64,000 bases of DNA from Archivesica marissinica (GCA_014843695.1 CM026387.1:63590918-63654917), one strand, 5' to 3'; counted from the stretch's first letter, positions 1-10,865 are shown. A program made the numbers and translations. Notes: generated from the sequence alone by a model not told the origin.

Positions 1-1730
1 ATATATCTACTACTATACGAGAAACCACTATATATCTACTACTACAAGAGAAACCACTATAGATCTACTAGTACACGAGAAACCACTATATATCTACTAC
101 TACACGAGAAACCACTATATATCTACTACTACACGAGAAACCACTATATATCTACTACTACAAGAGAAACCACTATAGATCTACTACTACACGAGAAACC
201 ACTATATATCTACTACTACACGAGAAACCACTATAGATCTACTACTACACGAGAAACCACTATAGATCTACTAGTACATGAGAAACCACTATATATCTAC
301 TAGTCTACTACACGATAAACCACAATAGATCTACTACTACAAGATTAACCCCTATATATTTACTACTGCAAGATAAAACACTATAGATCTACTACTACAC
401 GAGAAACCACTATAGATCTACTACTACACGATAAACCACTATAGCACGAGAAACGACGTTAGACCTACTACTGCAAGATAAACCCCTATATATTTACTAC
501 TGCAAGATAAAACACTATATATCTATTACTACATGAGAAACCACTATAGATCTATTACTACTACACGATACACCACTATAGATCTACTACTACTACACGA
601 TAAACCACTATAGATCTACTACTGCATGAGAAACCACTATAAATCTACTACTACACGATAAACCACTATAGATCTACTACTACACGAGAAACCACTATAG
701 ATCTACTACTACCCGAGAAACCACTATATATCTACTACTACACGAGAAACCACTATAGATCTACTACTACAAGATAAACCACTATAGATCTACTACTACA
801 CGAGAAACCACTATAGATCTACTACTACCCGAGAAACCACTATAGATCTACTACTACACGAGAAACCACTATATATCTACTACTACAAGATAAACCACTA
901 TAGATCTACTATTACAAGATAAACCACTATAGATCTACTACTACACGAGAGGCCACTATAGATCTACTACTACACGAGAGGCCACTATAGATCTACTACT
1001 ACAAGATAAACCACTATAGATCTACTACTGCACAAGAAACCGCTGTAGATCTACTACTACACGAGAAACAACTATAGATATACTACTGCAAGATAAACCA
1101 CTATAGATCTACTACTGCACAAGAAACCACTATAGATCTATTACCACAGAAGAAACCACTATAGATCTACTACTGCACGAGAAACCACTATAGATCTACT
1201 ACTACACGAGTTACCACTATAGATCTACTAGAACATGAGAAACCACTATAGATCTACTACTGCACAAGAAACCACTATAGATCTATTACCACAGGAGAAA
1301 TTACTATAGATCTATTACCACAGGAGAAATTACTATAGATCTATTACCACAGAAGAAACCACTATATATATACTACTACACGAGAAACCACTATAGATCT
1401 ACTACTACACGAGTTACCACTATAGATCTACTACTATACGAGAAACCACTATAGATCTACTACTACACTAGTTACCACTATATATCTACTACTGCACGAT
1501 AAACCACTATAGATCTACTACTACACGAGCAACCACTATAGATCTACTACAACACGAGAAATCACTACATATCTACTACTACGCGAGATACCACTATATA
1601 TCTACTACTACAAGATAAACCACTATAGATCTAATACTGCACGTGAAACCACTATATATCTATTACTACACGAGAAACCACTATAGATCTACTACTGCAC
1701 GTAAAACCACTATAGATCATACACATTACA
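1..1730. repeat. 29-bp minisatellite array
   Basis: About 58 tandem units of roughly 29 bp built around the cores CTACTACTACACGAG and AAACCACTATAGATC. Units differ by substitutions (ATAGATC or ATATATC, ACACGAG or ACAAGAT) and by small indels such as gain or loss of one ACT triplet. The array starts before base 1, so its left edge is unknown. It lies downstream of the last visible kinase exon, probably in an intron. No coding frame is supported. Confidence 0.95.
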
Positions 1731-1835
1731 CATCCATCCATAGCCATATTGCTAGTAACAAATATACACTCCCCCAATATACATATACCCAAATACACAC
1801 CCAAATACCCAAATACACACCCCAAACACCCAAGT
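1720..1835. repeat. Dispersed repeat F, copy 1
   Basis: The stretch with CCATAGCCATATTGCTAG and AACAAATATACAC is repeated with high identity at 7433-7530, including the following AATATACAT and CCCAAATACACACC motifs. Both copies lie in introns of the kinase-like gene. Family unknown; it may be the end of a transposon or an intronic segmental duplication. Confidence 0.7.
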
Positions 1836-1856
1836 TGATATAGAGCAAGTATTTAC

Positions 1857-1987
1857 CTTTCCGCTGTCGGAAGTTGGTTGATCCTCTTCGTCAGAGCTGT
1901 CCGACGTTTCACTAGTAGGAAACATGGTTCCCCAGGCACATGTCGACTTGGGCGGCGGAGTCTTCTGTATAGACACCTTCTCATCAG
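1857..1987 (-). CDS. Kinase-like gene, exon 7 seen here (acidic Ser-rich tail)
   Basis: The last exon visible of the minus-strand kinase-like gene, 131 nt. It is bounded by an acceptor (TATATTTCAG) and a donor (AAG|GTAAATAC). It enters in phase 1, and the first two bases (CT) complete an Ala codon begun by G at the end of the 6268-6493 exon. It leaves in phase 0. The peptide begins ADEKVSIQKTPPPK, contains STCAWGTMFPTSE, and ends in the acidic Ser-rich run SDSSDEEDQPTSDSGK, a likely casein-kinase-2-type phosphorylation region. No stop codon occurs, so the gene continues beyond the left end of the window. No domain is recognised here. Confidence 0.7.
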
Positions 1988-2880
1988 CTGAAATATACAA
2001 GTCATCATTATTTCATGAGTTTTATTTCCTGGTGGATATCCTAAATCAAAGTAAGACTAAGACAAAATTAAACAAGATTAAAGGGTTGTTTACAATTTAA
2101 GCAATGAGAACGACATGAACTTTGTCATACTTCAGATGATGTTCCATTCTGAGAGGACTGGACGTCAACTACATGAAACCAAGTGGATAGGGGCTCTTAA
2201 TACCACACGACTGAAGGCTGTAATGTGAAAGACAGTGGGCTCCCAGCATATATTAAATGTAAGTTGGCGCCACACATTGTGCATCCGGCGTCATGGCGTC
2301 ATAATTCAATTGATTCATAACAATCTTAAAGAAAATTACCCGGATGATTTTTGTTTTCCTTGAAAATGGCCTTTTTAAGCCGTAAATTTAGATCTACATG
2401 TATATATATATATATACCATTTAAGAAATATTATAAACTTAAAATTAAAGATTTACTGTGCATTACATTTTGCAACATGTTCAACTCGTGAAATTAGATG
2501 TTATGTACTGTTTGTATCCTTGTTCAAGTTATAAACAATATGCAAACTTTCAACAATCGACCCCACTATCCAGGTCATAATACAATATAACATAGCCTGG
2601 ATAGTAGGGGCTGTGTTTATTGTTAGTGGGTGTGAATTCCTTCTACCTCACCATTCTCCTACAAACAAAATCAAAGGAAAAGATGAGGAGATTATACTAT
2701 ATAATATAATTAGAGGGGGGGGGGGGGGTGTGTGAGTTGGGCCAGCTGGCAATACAGTTTAGGATTTACGTGGCTTTCTTATATCGAGATGTATTTATTA
2801 AAACACAGTGTTGTGTACTTAGCATCACAGACTGATATTATATTATGAGATTTTTATTCATCAATATCTGCAAAGAATCA
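1988..2880. other. Intronic non-coding sequence
   Basis: AT-rich sequence with no exon, RNA gene or complete element that I recognise. It contains a short (TA)n tract near 2400-2416, a G-run of 13-14 bases near 2714 and the hairpin annotated separately at 2558-2613. Confidence 0.6.
2558..2613. repeat. Short inverted repeat (hairpin)
   Basis: The left arm CCCCACTATCCAGG is matched by the right arm CCTGGATAGTAGGGG around a loop of about 20 bases, with one unpaired T. An outer, weaker complementarity (ATAAACAATA against TTTATTGTTA) extends it. It may be a tiny MITE or a chance foldback. Confidence 0.55.
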
Positions 2881-2896
2881 CTTTGTATGGTTGCAG

Positions 2897-2931
2897 GTTT
2901 AAAGTTTCAGGGAATGCTTGTGTATATATAA
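2897..2931. repeat. Orphan partial copy of the 79-bp monomer
   Basis: GTTTAAAGTTTCAG, GGAATGCTTGTG and TATATATAAC follow one another here exactly as in the 79-bp array that begins about 510 bases downstream. The variant TTTCAG matches the distal subfamily of that array (4610-5088). This isolated piece may be what remains of the single-copy ancestor, or a displaced unit. Confidence 0.75.
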
Positions 2932-3444
2932 CGGTTTGTTCCCACTTTCCCAACCTTTTATTTTCACACATACTAATTATCCCCAATTATCTCTTCGCCC
3001 CTCAAACTTACCTGTATTTTCTATACTGTTCAAAAAATAAATGAAAGGCACACATAAACTTGTACTTGCAGTGTACTATTTCAATGTTATTTATCTTGTT
3101 CCATCTGTTGAAAATACTTACTTATTCTAGAATAAACTATTTTTTTGTTATTTTTGTTTCCAGTGCATATGCATATCTTTAAGGAGAAAAGTGTTCCTTT
3201 AATTGTGTATAAATTAAAATTGTCAGTATGTACGTTTAACATTAATAATTCAGATAAAGGTTCATAATAATAAATAGCAGACATATTTTAATTTTGAAAT
3301 GTGAACTATAAAGATACAAACAATTAACAATATGTATCTATTATTTATTTATGATTATAACAGTTATACTAGGTAATTACATAATTATATATCAACACTA
3401 TTTTTTAATTAGCAATTATGAACTGATTGCAAATTAGTCTGAGA
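2932..3444. other. AT-rich non-coding spacer
   Basis: No exon or repeat family recognised. Very AT-rich, with only short chance ORFs. Confidence 0.5.
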
Positions 3445-5090
3445 ACAAATGGAACATGGTAATACAAATGGCGCATCCTATATTAAATCTTGTTTAAAGA
3501 TCCGGAGAATGCTTGTGTATATATAACAAATGGAACATGGTAATACAAATGGGCATCCTATATTAAATCTTGTTTAAAGTTCCGGAGAATGCTTGTGTAT
3601 ATATAACAAATGGAACATGGTAATACAAATGGCGCATCTATATTAAATCTTGTTTAAACCAAAAAACAAATGGAACATGGTAATACAAATGGGCATCCTA
3701 TATTAAATCTTGTTTAAAGTTCCGGAGAATGCTTGTGTATATATAACAAATGGAACATGGTAATACAAATGGCGCATCCTATATTAAATCTTGTTTAAAG
3801 TCCGGAGAATGCTTGTGTATATATAACAAATGGAACATGGTAATACAAATGGCGCATCCTATATTAAATCTTGTTTAAAGTTCCGGAGAATGCTTGTGTA
3901 TATATAACAAATGGAACATGGTAATACAAATGGGCATCCTATATTAAATCTTGTTTAAAGTTCCGGAGAATGCTTGTGTATATATAACAAATGGAACATG
4001 GTAATACAAATGGCGCATCCTATAAAATCTTGTTTAAAGTCCGGAGAATGCTTGTTGTGTATATATAACAAATGGAACATGGTAATACAAATGGCGCATC
4101 CTATATTAAATCTTGTTTAAAGTTCCGGAGAATGCTTGTGTATATATAACAAATGGAACATGGTAATACAAATGGCGCATCCTATATTAAATCTTGTTTA
4201 AAGTTCCGGAGAATGCTTGTGTATATATAACAAATGGAACATGGTAATACAAATGGCGCATCCTATATTAAATCTTGTTTAAAGTTCCGGAGAATGCTTG
4301 TGTATATATAACAAATGGAACATGGTAATACAAATGGCGCATCCTATATTAAATCTTGTTTAAAGTTCCGGAGAATGCTTGTGTATATATAACAAATGGA
4401 ACATGGTAATACAAATGGCGCATCCTATATTAAATCTTGTTTAAAGTTTCGGAGAATGCTTGTGTATATATAACAAATGGAACATGGTAATACAAATGGC
4501 GCATCCTATATTAAATCTTGTTTAAAGTTCCGGAGAATGCTTGTGTATATATAACAAATGGAACATGGTAATACAAATGGTGCATCCTATATTAAATCTT
4601 GTTTAAAGTTTCAGAGAATGCTTGTGTATATATAAGAAATGGTACATGGTAATACATATGGCGCATCCTATATTAAATCTTGTTTAAAGTTTCAGAGAAT
4701 GCTTGTGTATATATAAGAAATGGTACATGGTAATACATATGGCGCATCCTATATTAAATCTTGTTTAAAGTTTCAGAGAATGCTTGTGTATATATAAGAA
4801 ATGGTACATGGTAATACATATGGCGCATCCTATATTAAATCTTGTTTAAAGTTTCAGAGAATGCTTGTGTATATATAAGAAATGGTACATGGTAATACAT
4901 ATGGCGCATCCTATATTAAATCTTGTTTAAAGTTTCAGAGAATGCTTGTGTATATATAAGAAATGGTACATGGTAATACATATGGCGCATCCTATATTAA
5001 ATCTTGTTTAAAGTTTCAGAGAATGCTTGTGTATATATAAGAAATGGTACATGGTAATACATATGGCAATCCTATATTAAATCTTGTTTG
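3445..5090. repeat. 79-bp tandem array, two subfamilies
   Basis: About 21 units of about 79 bp. Cores: AAATGGAACATGGTAATAC, GGCGCATCCTATATTAAATC, GTTCCGGAGAATGCTTGTG. Units up to about 4610 carry AACAAATGGAAC and TTCCGG. The last six or so carry AAGAAATGGTAC, ATACATATGG and TTTCAGAG and are nearly identical to each other, which indicates a recent second amplification at the distal end. One unit near 3650 lacks the TTCCGG-to-TATATAAC part and carries CCAAAAA instead. Confidence 0.95.
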
Positions 5091-5191
5091 TTATTCTGAT
5101 CACATAGAATTACTTCGATTATGGTATAAATGATTTATTTACGTTTGAGCGCAGCGTATTAGTAAATTATTCAAATTATGATCATGTTGTC

Positions 5192-5578
5192 GATGTTTGA
5201 CCTTACGGTACGATGTTGACCTCACAGTACGTACGATGTTGACCTTATGGTATGTACGATGTTGACCTTACGGTACGTACGATGTTGACCTTATGGTACG
5301 TACGATGTTGACCTCACAGTACGCACGATGTTGACCTTACGGTACGATGTTTATCTCACGGTACGATGTTGACCTCACGGTACGTACGATGTTGACCTTA
5401 CGGTACGATGTTGATCGCACGGTACGATGTTGACCTCACGGTACGATGTTGACCTCACGGTACGATGTTGATCGCACGGTACGATGTTGACCTTACGGTA
5501 CGATGTTGATCGCACGGTACGATGTTGACCTCACGGTACGATGTTGACCTCACGGTACGATGTTGACCTCACAGTACC
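5192..5578. repeat. 19/23-bp minisatellite
   Basis: About 18-20 units of GGTACGATGTTGACCTCAC with variants TTACGG and GATCGCAC. Some units gain an extra 4 bases (TACGTACG instead of TACG). Non-coding. Confidence 0.9.
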
Positions 5579-5847
5579 GGTCACATAGTTTACATAGTAA
5601 ATGGCGTAAACATCATTTCTCAGAAAGCACAATGCCCATATATTTTATATTTCGCACGTATCATCACCTACCTCTAATAAGCAGGCTCACCTACCTCTAC
5701 TAAGCATGCTCAAATTATGATACTGTTGTCATAGTAGGAAGCAACAAGTAGGAAGCTAAACGTTGCTATTATAAACATGGTCCTTGATGTAATTCATGAC
5801 CTTTCTTGTTAGTGAGTGTGCTGCATCCGCATAGTTTATGATAATAA

Positions 5848-6052
5848 ATACTCGCATCAGGTGCGAAAGGTCCGGAGTTCGAGCCCCGCCGGAGCCGTTA
5901 CGATTGTGCCCTTAGGCAAGGCATTTAAATTCCACATGCCTCTTCTCTCTCCCTCGTGGCGATGGATTCCATCAGGAATGAGGTATCGAGAGTAATTAAT
6001 ATAAGTTGTAAGAACTTGTTTCGCAATCGAGCTAAAATAAATTTGTATAAAT
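5848..6052 (+). mobile_element. tRNA-derived SINE with V-SINE-like central motif
   Basis: The 5' part keeps a B-box-like GAGTTCGAGCCCC. It is followed by GTGCCCTTAGGCAAGGCAT, which resembles the CCTTGGGCAAGGCACTT motif common in V-type SINEs. The 3' tail (AGTAATTAATATAAG, TCGCAATCGAGCTAAAATAA) is shared with the SINE-B copies at 7741, 10633, 14463 and 61117 although the heads differ. A shared tail suggests the same LINE partner mobilised both families. The A-box end is missing or diverged. Confidence 0.65.
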
Positions 6053-6084
6053 AAATACTCCAGTGGTGTTGTCATATTCTTTCA

Positions 6085-6152
6085 AGTGAGGAAGCTGGAG
6101 AATCGCCATATGACCTACGTTATTGATGCGACTCTAAACAACAAAACCAAGA
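6085..6152 (+). repeat. Fragment of dispersed family D (retroelement 3' end)
   Basis: GCTGGAGAATCGCCATATG, GACCTACGTTATTGATG and CGACTCTAAACAACAAAACC match the end of the 15010-15205 repeat (GCTGGAGAGCCGCCATGTC, GTGCGACTTTAAACACCC). Likely the 3' end of a LINE or SINE family; orientation inferred from the A-rich end. Confidence 0.55.
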
Positions 6153-6267
6153 CAATCAATACTGGCATATATATATATATATGGCAGCTTAATATCAAAC
6201 AACAAGGGTGTCCAAATACACTTACCACTCTTAATATCAAACAACAAGTGTGTACAAATACACTTAC

Positions 6268-6493
6268 CACTCTTGTAGCTGGTGCTACTCTCCAGCACGG
6301 AAGACACATCCGACGATGTTTTAACTGTCGTTACTGTAGTCTTGCTTGACACTGTTGGCTTTGTAGACATGGTGGTCTTGTTTGCCATTGTCGTCGTTGG
6401 TGCCATGATTGTATTGCTGGACACAGATGGCTGATTTTGTATGGTGTCGACATGGTCTGAATTTACAGGCTGGACTTGGTTGCACTTTTGATT
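6268..6493 (-). CDS. Kinase-like gene, exon 6 (Ser/Thr-rich linker)
   Basis: 226 nt between an acceptor (ATATTCCAG) and a donor (AGTG|GTAAGTG). It enters in phase 0 after the 8729-8856 exon and exits in phase 1. The peptide begins NQKCNQVQPVNSDHVD and then becomes strongly Thr/Ser-rich: APTTTMANKTTMSTKPT, SSKTTVTTVKTSSD, SSVLESSTSYKS. This is low-complexity sequence typical of a linker or regulatory tail after a kinase domain and probably disordered. An antisense reading through the same segment is a shadow. The exon rests on splice sites and phase agreement rather than on homology. Confidence 0.65.
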
Positions 6494-6521
6494 CTGGAAT
6501 ATAATGACGCACTATCTAAGG

Positions 6522-6580
6522 TTTCACCACCACCACCACCACCACCACCACCACCACCACCACCACCACCACCACTACCA

Positions 6581-6620
<40 letters not shown>
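6522..6620. repeat. Trinucleotide microsatellite (ACC)n(ACT)n
   Basis: A run of ACC/CAC triplets changes into ACT triplets, about 33 triplets in total. It lies in the intron immediately upstream (in gene orientation) of the Ser/Thr-rich exon, starting about 28 bases from its acceptor. Confidence 0.95.
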
Positions 6621-6924
6621 AGGCGAAACTATAGAATCTACCGCTAATAATACTGCCTAATAAAAACGTGAACTGTTCTATTTCATTAAAGTGTTATTAT
6701 TAAAATTGTAGACACCCCACCCCATATCTCAGCACCATACAATGCTAACAATAATATTAATAATACGACTAGTTAAATTTTGTTGGCGCGAACTCGTCGG
6801 GTCAGTGAATAATGGTTCCCGTGAGTCATGTATGGTTCGAGTCAATGATAGTCGGTCTGGAGTGACCCATGATAATTAGAACTACATACGCCTGCAGTAG
6901 CTTACTGTTGTATATTGGTTTTAT

Positions 6925-7395
6925 GCAATACACCTATTTATCACATACCGGCTTGTATTCAGTGTAATAAAGTCAAGACATAAATTATTATATGACAACA
7001 CGTTTAATAGCACCTGGAAGGATTCTGATTGGTCGCGGCATGACAGCTTGCAATATACATTGGACATACACACGTTGTTTGTATTCATGTTGCCCAATCA
7101 ACTGCTTAGATCAATAAAATGCTAAATATGAACAAGCGAAATACAGTAAAAAATATTGTGTCGATTATTTACGTGAAGTTGTTTGATTAACAGGGACTAT
7201 TTACTATGGCGTACGGATGTATCTTAATGCAATAAGGCTGACACATATACTGGCACATTTATGGTTGTTGTTACTATGGTAATGTGATAAAAAGGATCTT
7301 ACACTCGTCAAATGGCTCGCTTAATAGCTAAATTCCAAACCCCGATATCATACAATATAGTATGAAATCAGCACCAGTGTACTAATATCCTATAT
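6925..7395. repeat. Dispersed repeat E, copy 1, with degraded TIR element
   Basis: This copy matches 12395-12850. Shared blocks include GCTTGTATTCAGTGTAATA, ATCAACTGCTTA, TGCTAAATATGAAC, TTAATGCAATAAGGCT, GTTGTTACTATGGTAATG and AGGATCTTACACTCGT. The right end (TAGTATGAAATCAGCACC) is a decayed version of the inverted arm seen intact in copy 2. The intact pair at 12.7 kb suggests a terminal-inverted-repeat element. Both copies lie in introns of the kinase-like gene. Confidence 0.7.
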
Positions 7396-7432
7396 TTCTT
7401 ACTCTTGTGGTTATCAATAATATATAAACACA

Positions 7433-7530
7433 GTTACACATACATCCATAGCCAGATTGCTAGTAACAAATATACACACCTCCAATATACATTTACCCAA
7501 ATACACACCCTAATGCCCACCCTAACGTGG
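7433..7530. repeat. Dispersed repeat F, copy 2
   Basis: CCATAGCCAGATTGCTAG, AACAAATATACACAC and AATATACATTTACCC align with 1720-1835. See copy 1. Confidence 0.7.
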
Positions 7531-7740
7531 TTGATACGTATTAGTGTTTATATGCCGACATTTCATAATCATGTTTGCTAAAGTGATATTAGATCTATAA
7601 TCTGTAAGAATATCCATGACAATATAAGGATATTTATTTGGTAAACATGTTATCAAATTCAATGAGGAATGATTTAAATGTACATGTCAGGTAGGGTTAT
7701 GCTTTCTAAACATAGACCGTTTCAATCAAGACACAACAGT

Positions 7741-7986
7741 AGGCTGTCCGATTAGCGCAGTGGTTAGCGTGCTCGCTTCCCACCAATGCAACCCGGCTTC
7801 GATCCTCGGACCGGGAAGTATGTGAGATGGTACGGTGGTCGCCAGATCGGACAGGTGGGTTTTCTCCGGGTATTCCGGTTTCCTCCCACACGAATGACCA
7901 CATATACGCTTTCATCCGCGCCAACGAGAGTGATTAATATAAGCTGTTAGAACTTACTTCGCAATCATTGTAAAATAAATAAATAA
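7741..7986 (+). mobile_element. SINE-B (tRNA-derived), near full length
   Basis: The tRNA-like head has an A-box region TTAGCGCAGTGGTTAGCG and a B box CTTCGATCCT. The body holds GAGATGGTACGGTGGTCGCC and TGGGTTTTCTCCGGGTATTC. The tail is AGAGTGATTAATATAAGC, then a TCGCAATCATTGTAAAATAA end with TAAA repeats. RNA polymerase III is the expected transcriptase for this class; insertion depends on a LINE partner in trans. Flanking duplications are not clear here. Confidence 0.85.
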
Positions 7987-8529
7987 AGATTAAGTTTATT
8001 AGCTTCTCCGTTAATAGGTAGTGCCTATTTCATGTATTCAGTAATAAAACTAATAATAATAATACTACTGCTGATAATAATAATAAATAAAAATAATAAT
8101 AAAAAAACTCAATCATTGCATAATAAATAAAGTTTAAACTTTAAACGGTAGGTAATGTTAATAATGACTGACGTGTACTAATCAATAGTAATAATATTAC
8201 GGACACAGACTGAGCAGACCAACGCTTGTAGTACAGTACCTGCCCATATATAGCATGTACCAGCCATGTATACAGCAACCAAAATATACATGAAAAAGAA
8301 CAGATGTATCTGTAGTCCAGTGGTAGCACACTAGCATAGTTGTCCGTAATTCCATTATACACGTATCAACAATATAATGGTATACATTTAATAAGCAGGC
8401 AAGATAGTTCAATACACACAAACTGTACATTGAATTATAATAGAATGCAAAACGTATGTTGTGGTTCCCAGATAAAGTTTCAGTTTCCTCTCTACTACAG
8501 AATAACAGTCCACTAGATAATAACATTTC
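7987..8529. other. Intronic non-coding sequence
   Basis: Contains an ATAATA-rich simple stretch at about 8050-8100. No exon recognised; the minus-strand ORFs here lack splice-consistent or domain support. Confidence 0.5.
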
Positions 8530-8557
8530 ACTTTTTTTTTTTTTTTTTTTAAATGAA

Positions 8558-8637
8558 ATAACATTTTACATGCGCGCTACATGACCTTAGATGTCGATGC
8601 GCCGTAAAACACCATTCATTCATTCATAACATTTTAC
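8558..8637 (+). mobile_element. Severely 5'-truncated retroelement end with 12-bp target-site duplication
   Basis: ATAACATTTTAC stands at 8558-8569 and again at 8626-8637. The 56 bases between them hold GCTACATGACCTTAGATG, GATGCGCCGTAAAACACC and a CATT repeat tail. This is the pattern of target-primed reverse transcription that stopped early. The insert resembles family D ends (GACCT, then GATGCGAC and TAAA). It lies about 90 bases from the donor of the 8729-8856 exon. Confidence 0.75.
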
Positions 8638-8728
8638 TGACAAGACACTGACTTGTTTAGTTAAACTGACTGATTAGTTAAAGATCCAGTTACAAATCGT
8701 TACCTTGAATTCGTCTTTCCCTACTTAC

Positions 8729-8856
8729 CGTCGATGTTGGTGCATTTCTGGGGATGCTGTGTTTTCCAGCCAACCACGGATTACTTAATATCTGATCAAT
8801 CGACAGACGGGCGTTAGGATTGTACCTAATCAGTCTGCGAACCAGCTCCATAGACT
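8729..8856 (-). CDS. Kinase-like gene, exon 5 (end of C-lobe)
   Basis: 128 nt, acceptor CTACCTAACAG and donor ACG|GTAAGTAG. It enters with two bases (AG) that join A from the 9840-9946 exon to make Lys, and leaves in phase 0. The peptide SMELVRRLIRYNPNARLSID followed by QILSNPWLAGKH is the classic end of a Ser/Thr kinase C-lobe: the Arg in NARLS (the subdomain XI arginine) and the NPWL motif are both present. NPWL-type endings are typical of CAMK/AMPK-related kinases. After it comes IPRNAPTST, the start of the low-complexity tail. Confidence 0.88.
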
Positions 8857-9027
8857 CTGTTAGGTAGAACATAATATCATCTTACACAGTGTATTCATTC
8901 AGTACGTACATGTATTCATTTTGTGTATTTTAAAAATACTACTTTTTAATCAATAGTCCCACTATGGCCGCTGTGACATATCTGCAGATAATTCTCTATA
9001 AGTGAGGAAGGTATCCCATTTGTTTGT

Positions 9028-9735
9028 GGACGGTCAGTGGTTCAAACCCGTACGTTCACCAATGTGGTCTTCCTCTAACGCACAGAGTCAGTGGTTCAAA
9101 CCGTGTGCGTCCACCCTTCCTCATACACTATTGAGAGGAACAAGTGTGGTCTTCCTCTAACGCACATAGTCAGTGGTTCAAACCGTGTGCATCCACCCTT
9201 CCTCATGCACTATTCAGAGGAACAAGTGTGGTCTTCCTCTAACGCACAGTCAGTGGTTCAAACCCTGTGCGTCCACCCTTCCTTATACACTATTGAGAGG
9301 GACAAGTGTGGTCTTCCTCTAATGCACAGAGTCGGTGGTTCAAACCCAAGCGTCCACCATTCCTTATACACTATTGAGAGGAACAAGTGTGGTCTTCCTC
9401 TAACGCACATAGTCAGTGGTTCAAACCGGTGCGTCCACCCTTCCTCATACACTATTGAGAGGAACAAGTGTGGTCTTCCTCTAACGCACATAGTCAGTGG
9501 TTCAAACCGGTGCGTTCATCCATTCCTTATACACTATTGAGAGGAACAAGTGTGGTCTTCTCTAACGCACATAGTCAGTGGTTCAAACCGGTGCGTTCAT
9601 CCATTCCTTATACACTATTGAGAGGGACAAGTGTGGTCTTCCTCTAACGCACATAGTCAGTTGTTCAAACCGGTGCGTTCATCCATTCCTTATACACTAT
9701 TGAGAGGAACACGTGTGGTCTTCCTCTAACAAATA
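9028..9735. repeat. 81-bp tandem array
   Basis: About nine units of about 81 bp with cores AGTGGTTCAAACCGGTGCGT, CCTTATACACTATTGAGAG and TGTGGTCTTCCTCTAACGCA. As 81 is divisible by three, both strands show accidental ORFs. It ends in a family-D-like sequence (9745-9800: ATGCGGCGCTAAACCAAC then an A-rich end). Confidence 0.93.
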
Positions 9736-9839
9736 GAGCTGAAGAGTCATTACTTGACATTATTGTTAATGCGGCGCTAAACCAACTAAACAAATAAAAA
9801 CATTTGTTTCGATAAAATAATAAAGATAAAGTTGATTAC

Positions 9840-9946
9840 TTTTTGAATGAAACTTTCGGAGATGCGGCAGATTCATCTCCAGGTCCTTAAGCTCGTTATC
9901 TTTGAGGGATTTGTGACCATTCAACATGTTAAAGAGAACTATTCCC
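9840..9946 (-). CDS. Kinase-like gene, exon 4 (subdomain IX to X)
   Basis: A 107-nt exon found by looking for the missing link between the exons at 11.6 and 8.8 kb. Acceptor: TTATTTCTTTTTCAG; donor: AAAA|GTAATC, weak. It enters with G completing an ATG split after AT, and leaves with A completing AAG. The peptide reads GIVLFNMLNGHKSLK, then DNELKDLEMNLPHLRKFHSK. With the previous exon it gives DVYSMGIVLFNML, the conserved D-x-W/Y-S-x-G helix F region of protein kinases. The phase agreement on both sides is strong evidence that the exon is real. Confidence 0.85.
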
Positions 9947-10004
9947 CTGAAAAAGAAATAATAACAATTTATCGTTTGACAATTTCACATTTCTGCATTT
10001 TACT

Positions 10005-10632
10005 TGTTCAATGTTACATGGAAATGTCGGCTATTTTGTTGTGTTCACAGGTACATTGTACTTGTTATAAAAGTAAAGTAAAGTAAAAAGTAAAGTGTTT
10101 GTTTATTATAGCCCTATTTAAAGGGCCAGCCATTTCTGACTTATGAGACACCTCTTTTTTATGAACATCAGTACTTCCCGAATCCTATGTTTGTGTGCCA
10201 GACGTCAGGCTGGTAGGCAATCGGTAACCATTATTTAACTAGCTGGCGGCTAACCAACCGGCCATATCAGTACGAACCCCTGACGAGATTCGAACCTTCG
10301 ACCTCCCGTTCCGTAGGCGGACGCCTTAACAACTAGGCCACGGAGATGGGATATGAAAATGTCGGCTATTTTGTTGTGTTCACAGGTACACTGTACTTGT
10401 TCAGTGTTATATGAAAATGTCGGCTATTTTGTTGTGTTCACAGGTACATTGTACTTGTTCAATGTCATATGAAAATGTCGGCTATTTTGTTGTGTTCACA
10501 GGTACATTTTACTTGTTCAATGTTATATGAAAATGTCGGCTATTTTGTTGTTGTGTTCACAGGTACATTGTACTTGTTCAATGTTATATGAAAATGTCGG
10601 CATTTTTGTTGTGTTTACAGGTACTTGTTTTA
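10005..10632. repeat. 58-bp tandem array interrupted by a SINE
   Basis: Units contain ATGAAAATGTCGGCTATTTT, GTTGTGTTCACAGGTACA and TGTACTTGTTCAATG. One unit lies at 10005-10072 and about four and a half more at 10353-10632, separated by SINE-C (10080-10350). A second SINE (10633-10865) ends the last unit. The array therefore predates both insertions. Confidence 0.9.
10080..10350 (-). mobile_element. SINE-C (tRNA-derived)
   Basis: On the minus strand the head reads TGGCCTAGTTGTTAAGGCG (A-box region) then AGGTCGAAGGTTCGAATCTC (B box), in tRNA-like spacing. The body includes GTTACCGATTGCCTACCAG. The 3' end is AT-rich with AAAGT repeats. The head is closer to a tRNA than those of the other SINE families here, and no copy elsewhere in the window is this complete. 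Confidence 0.75.
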
Positions 10633-10865
10633 ATTTAAAGTTTAAACTTTATTTATTTTACAACGATTGCGAAGTTCTAACAATTTATATTAATCACCCT
10701 CGTTGGTGTGCGGATAAAAGCATATATGTGGAAACAGGAGTACCCGGAGAAAACCCACATGTCCGATCTGGCGACCACCGTTCCATCTCACATACTTACC
10801 GGTCCGACGATCGAACCCGGGTTGCATTGGTGAGAAGCGAGCGCGATAATCACTGAGCTAATCGG
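10633..10865 (-). mobile_element. SINE-B with 10-bp target-site duplication
   Basis: A minus-strand copy with CCGATTAGCTCAGTGATTAT (A-box region), GGGTTCGATCGTCGG (B box) and tail GGTGATTAATATAAATTG. ACTTGTTTTA flanks it at 10623-10632 and 10866-10875. The first ACTTGTT belongs to the 58-bp array, so insertion was into that repeat. Confidence 0.9.
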
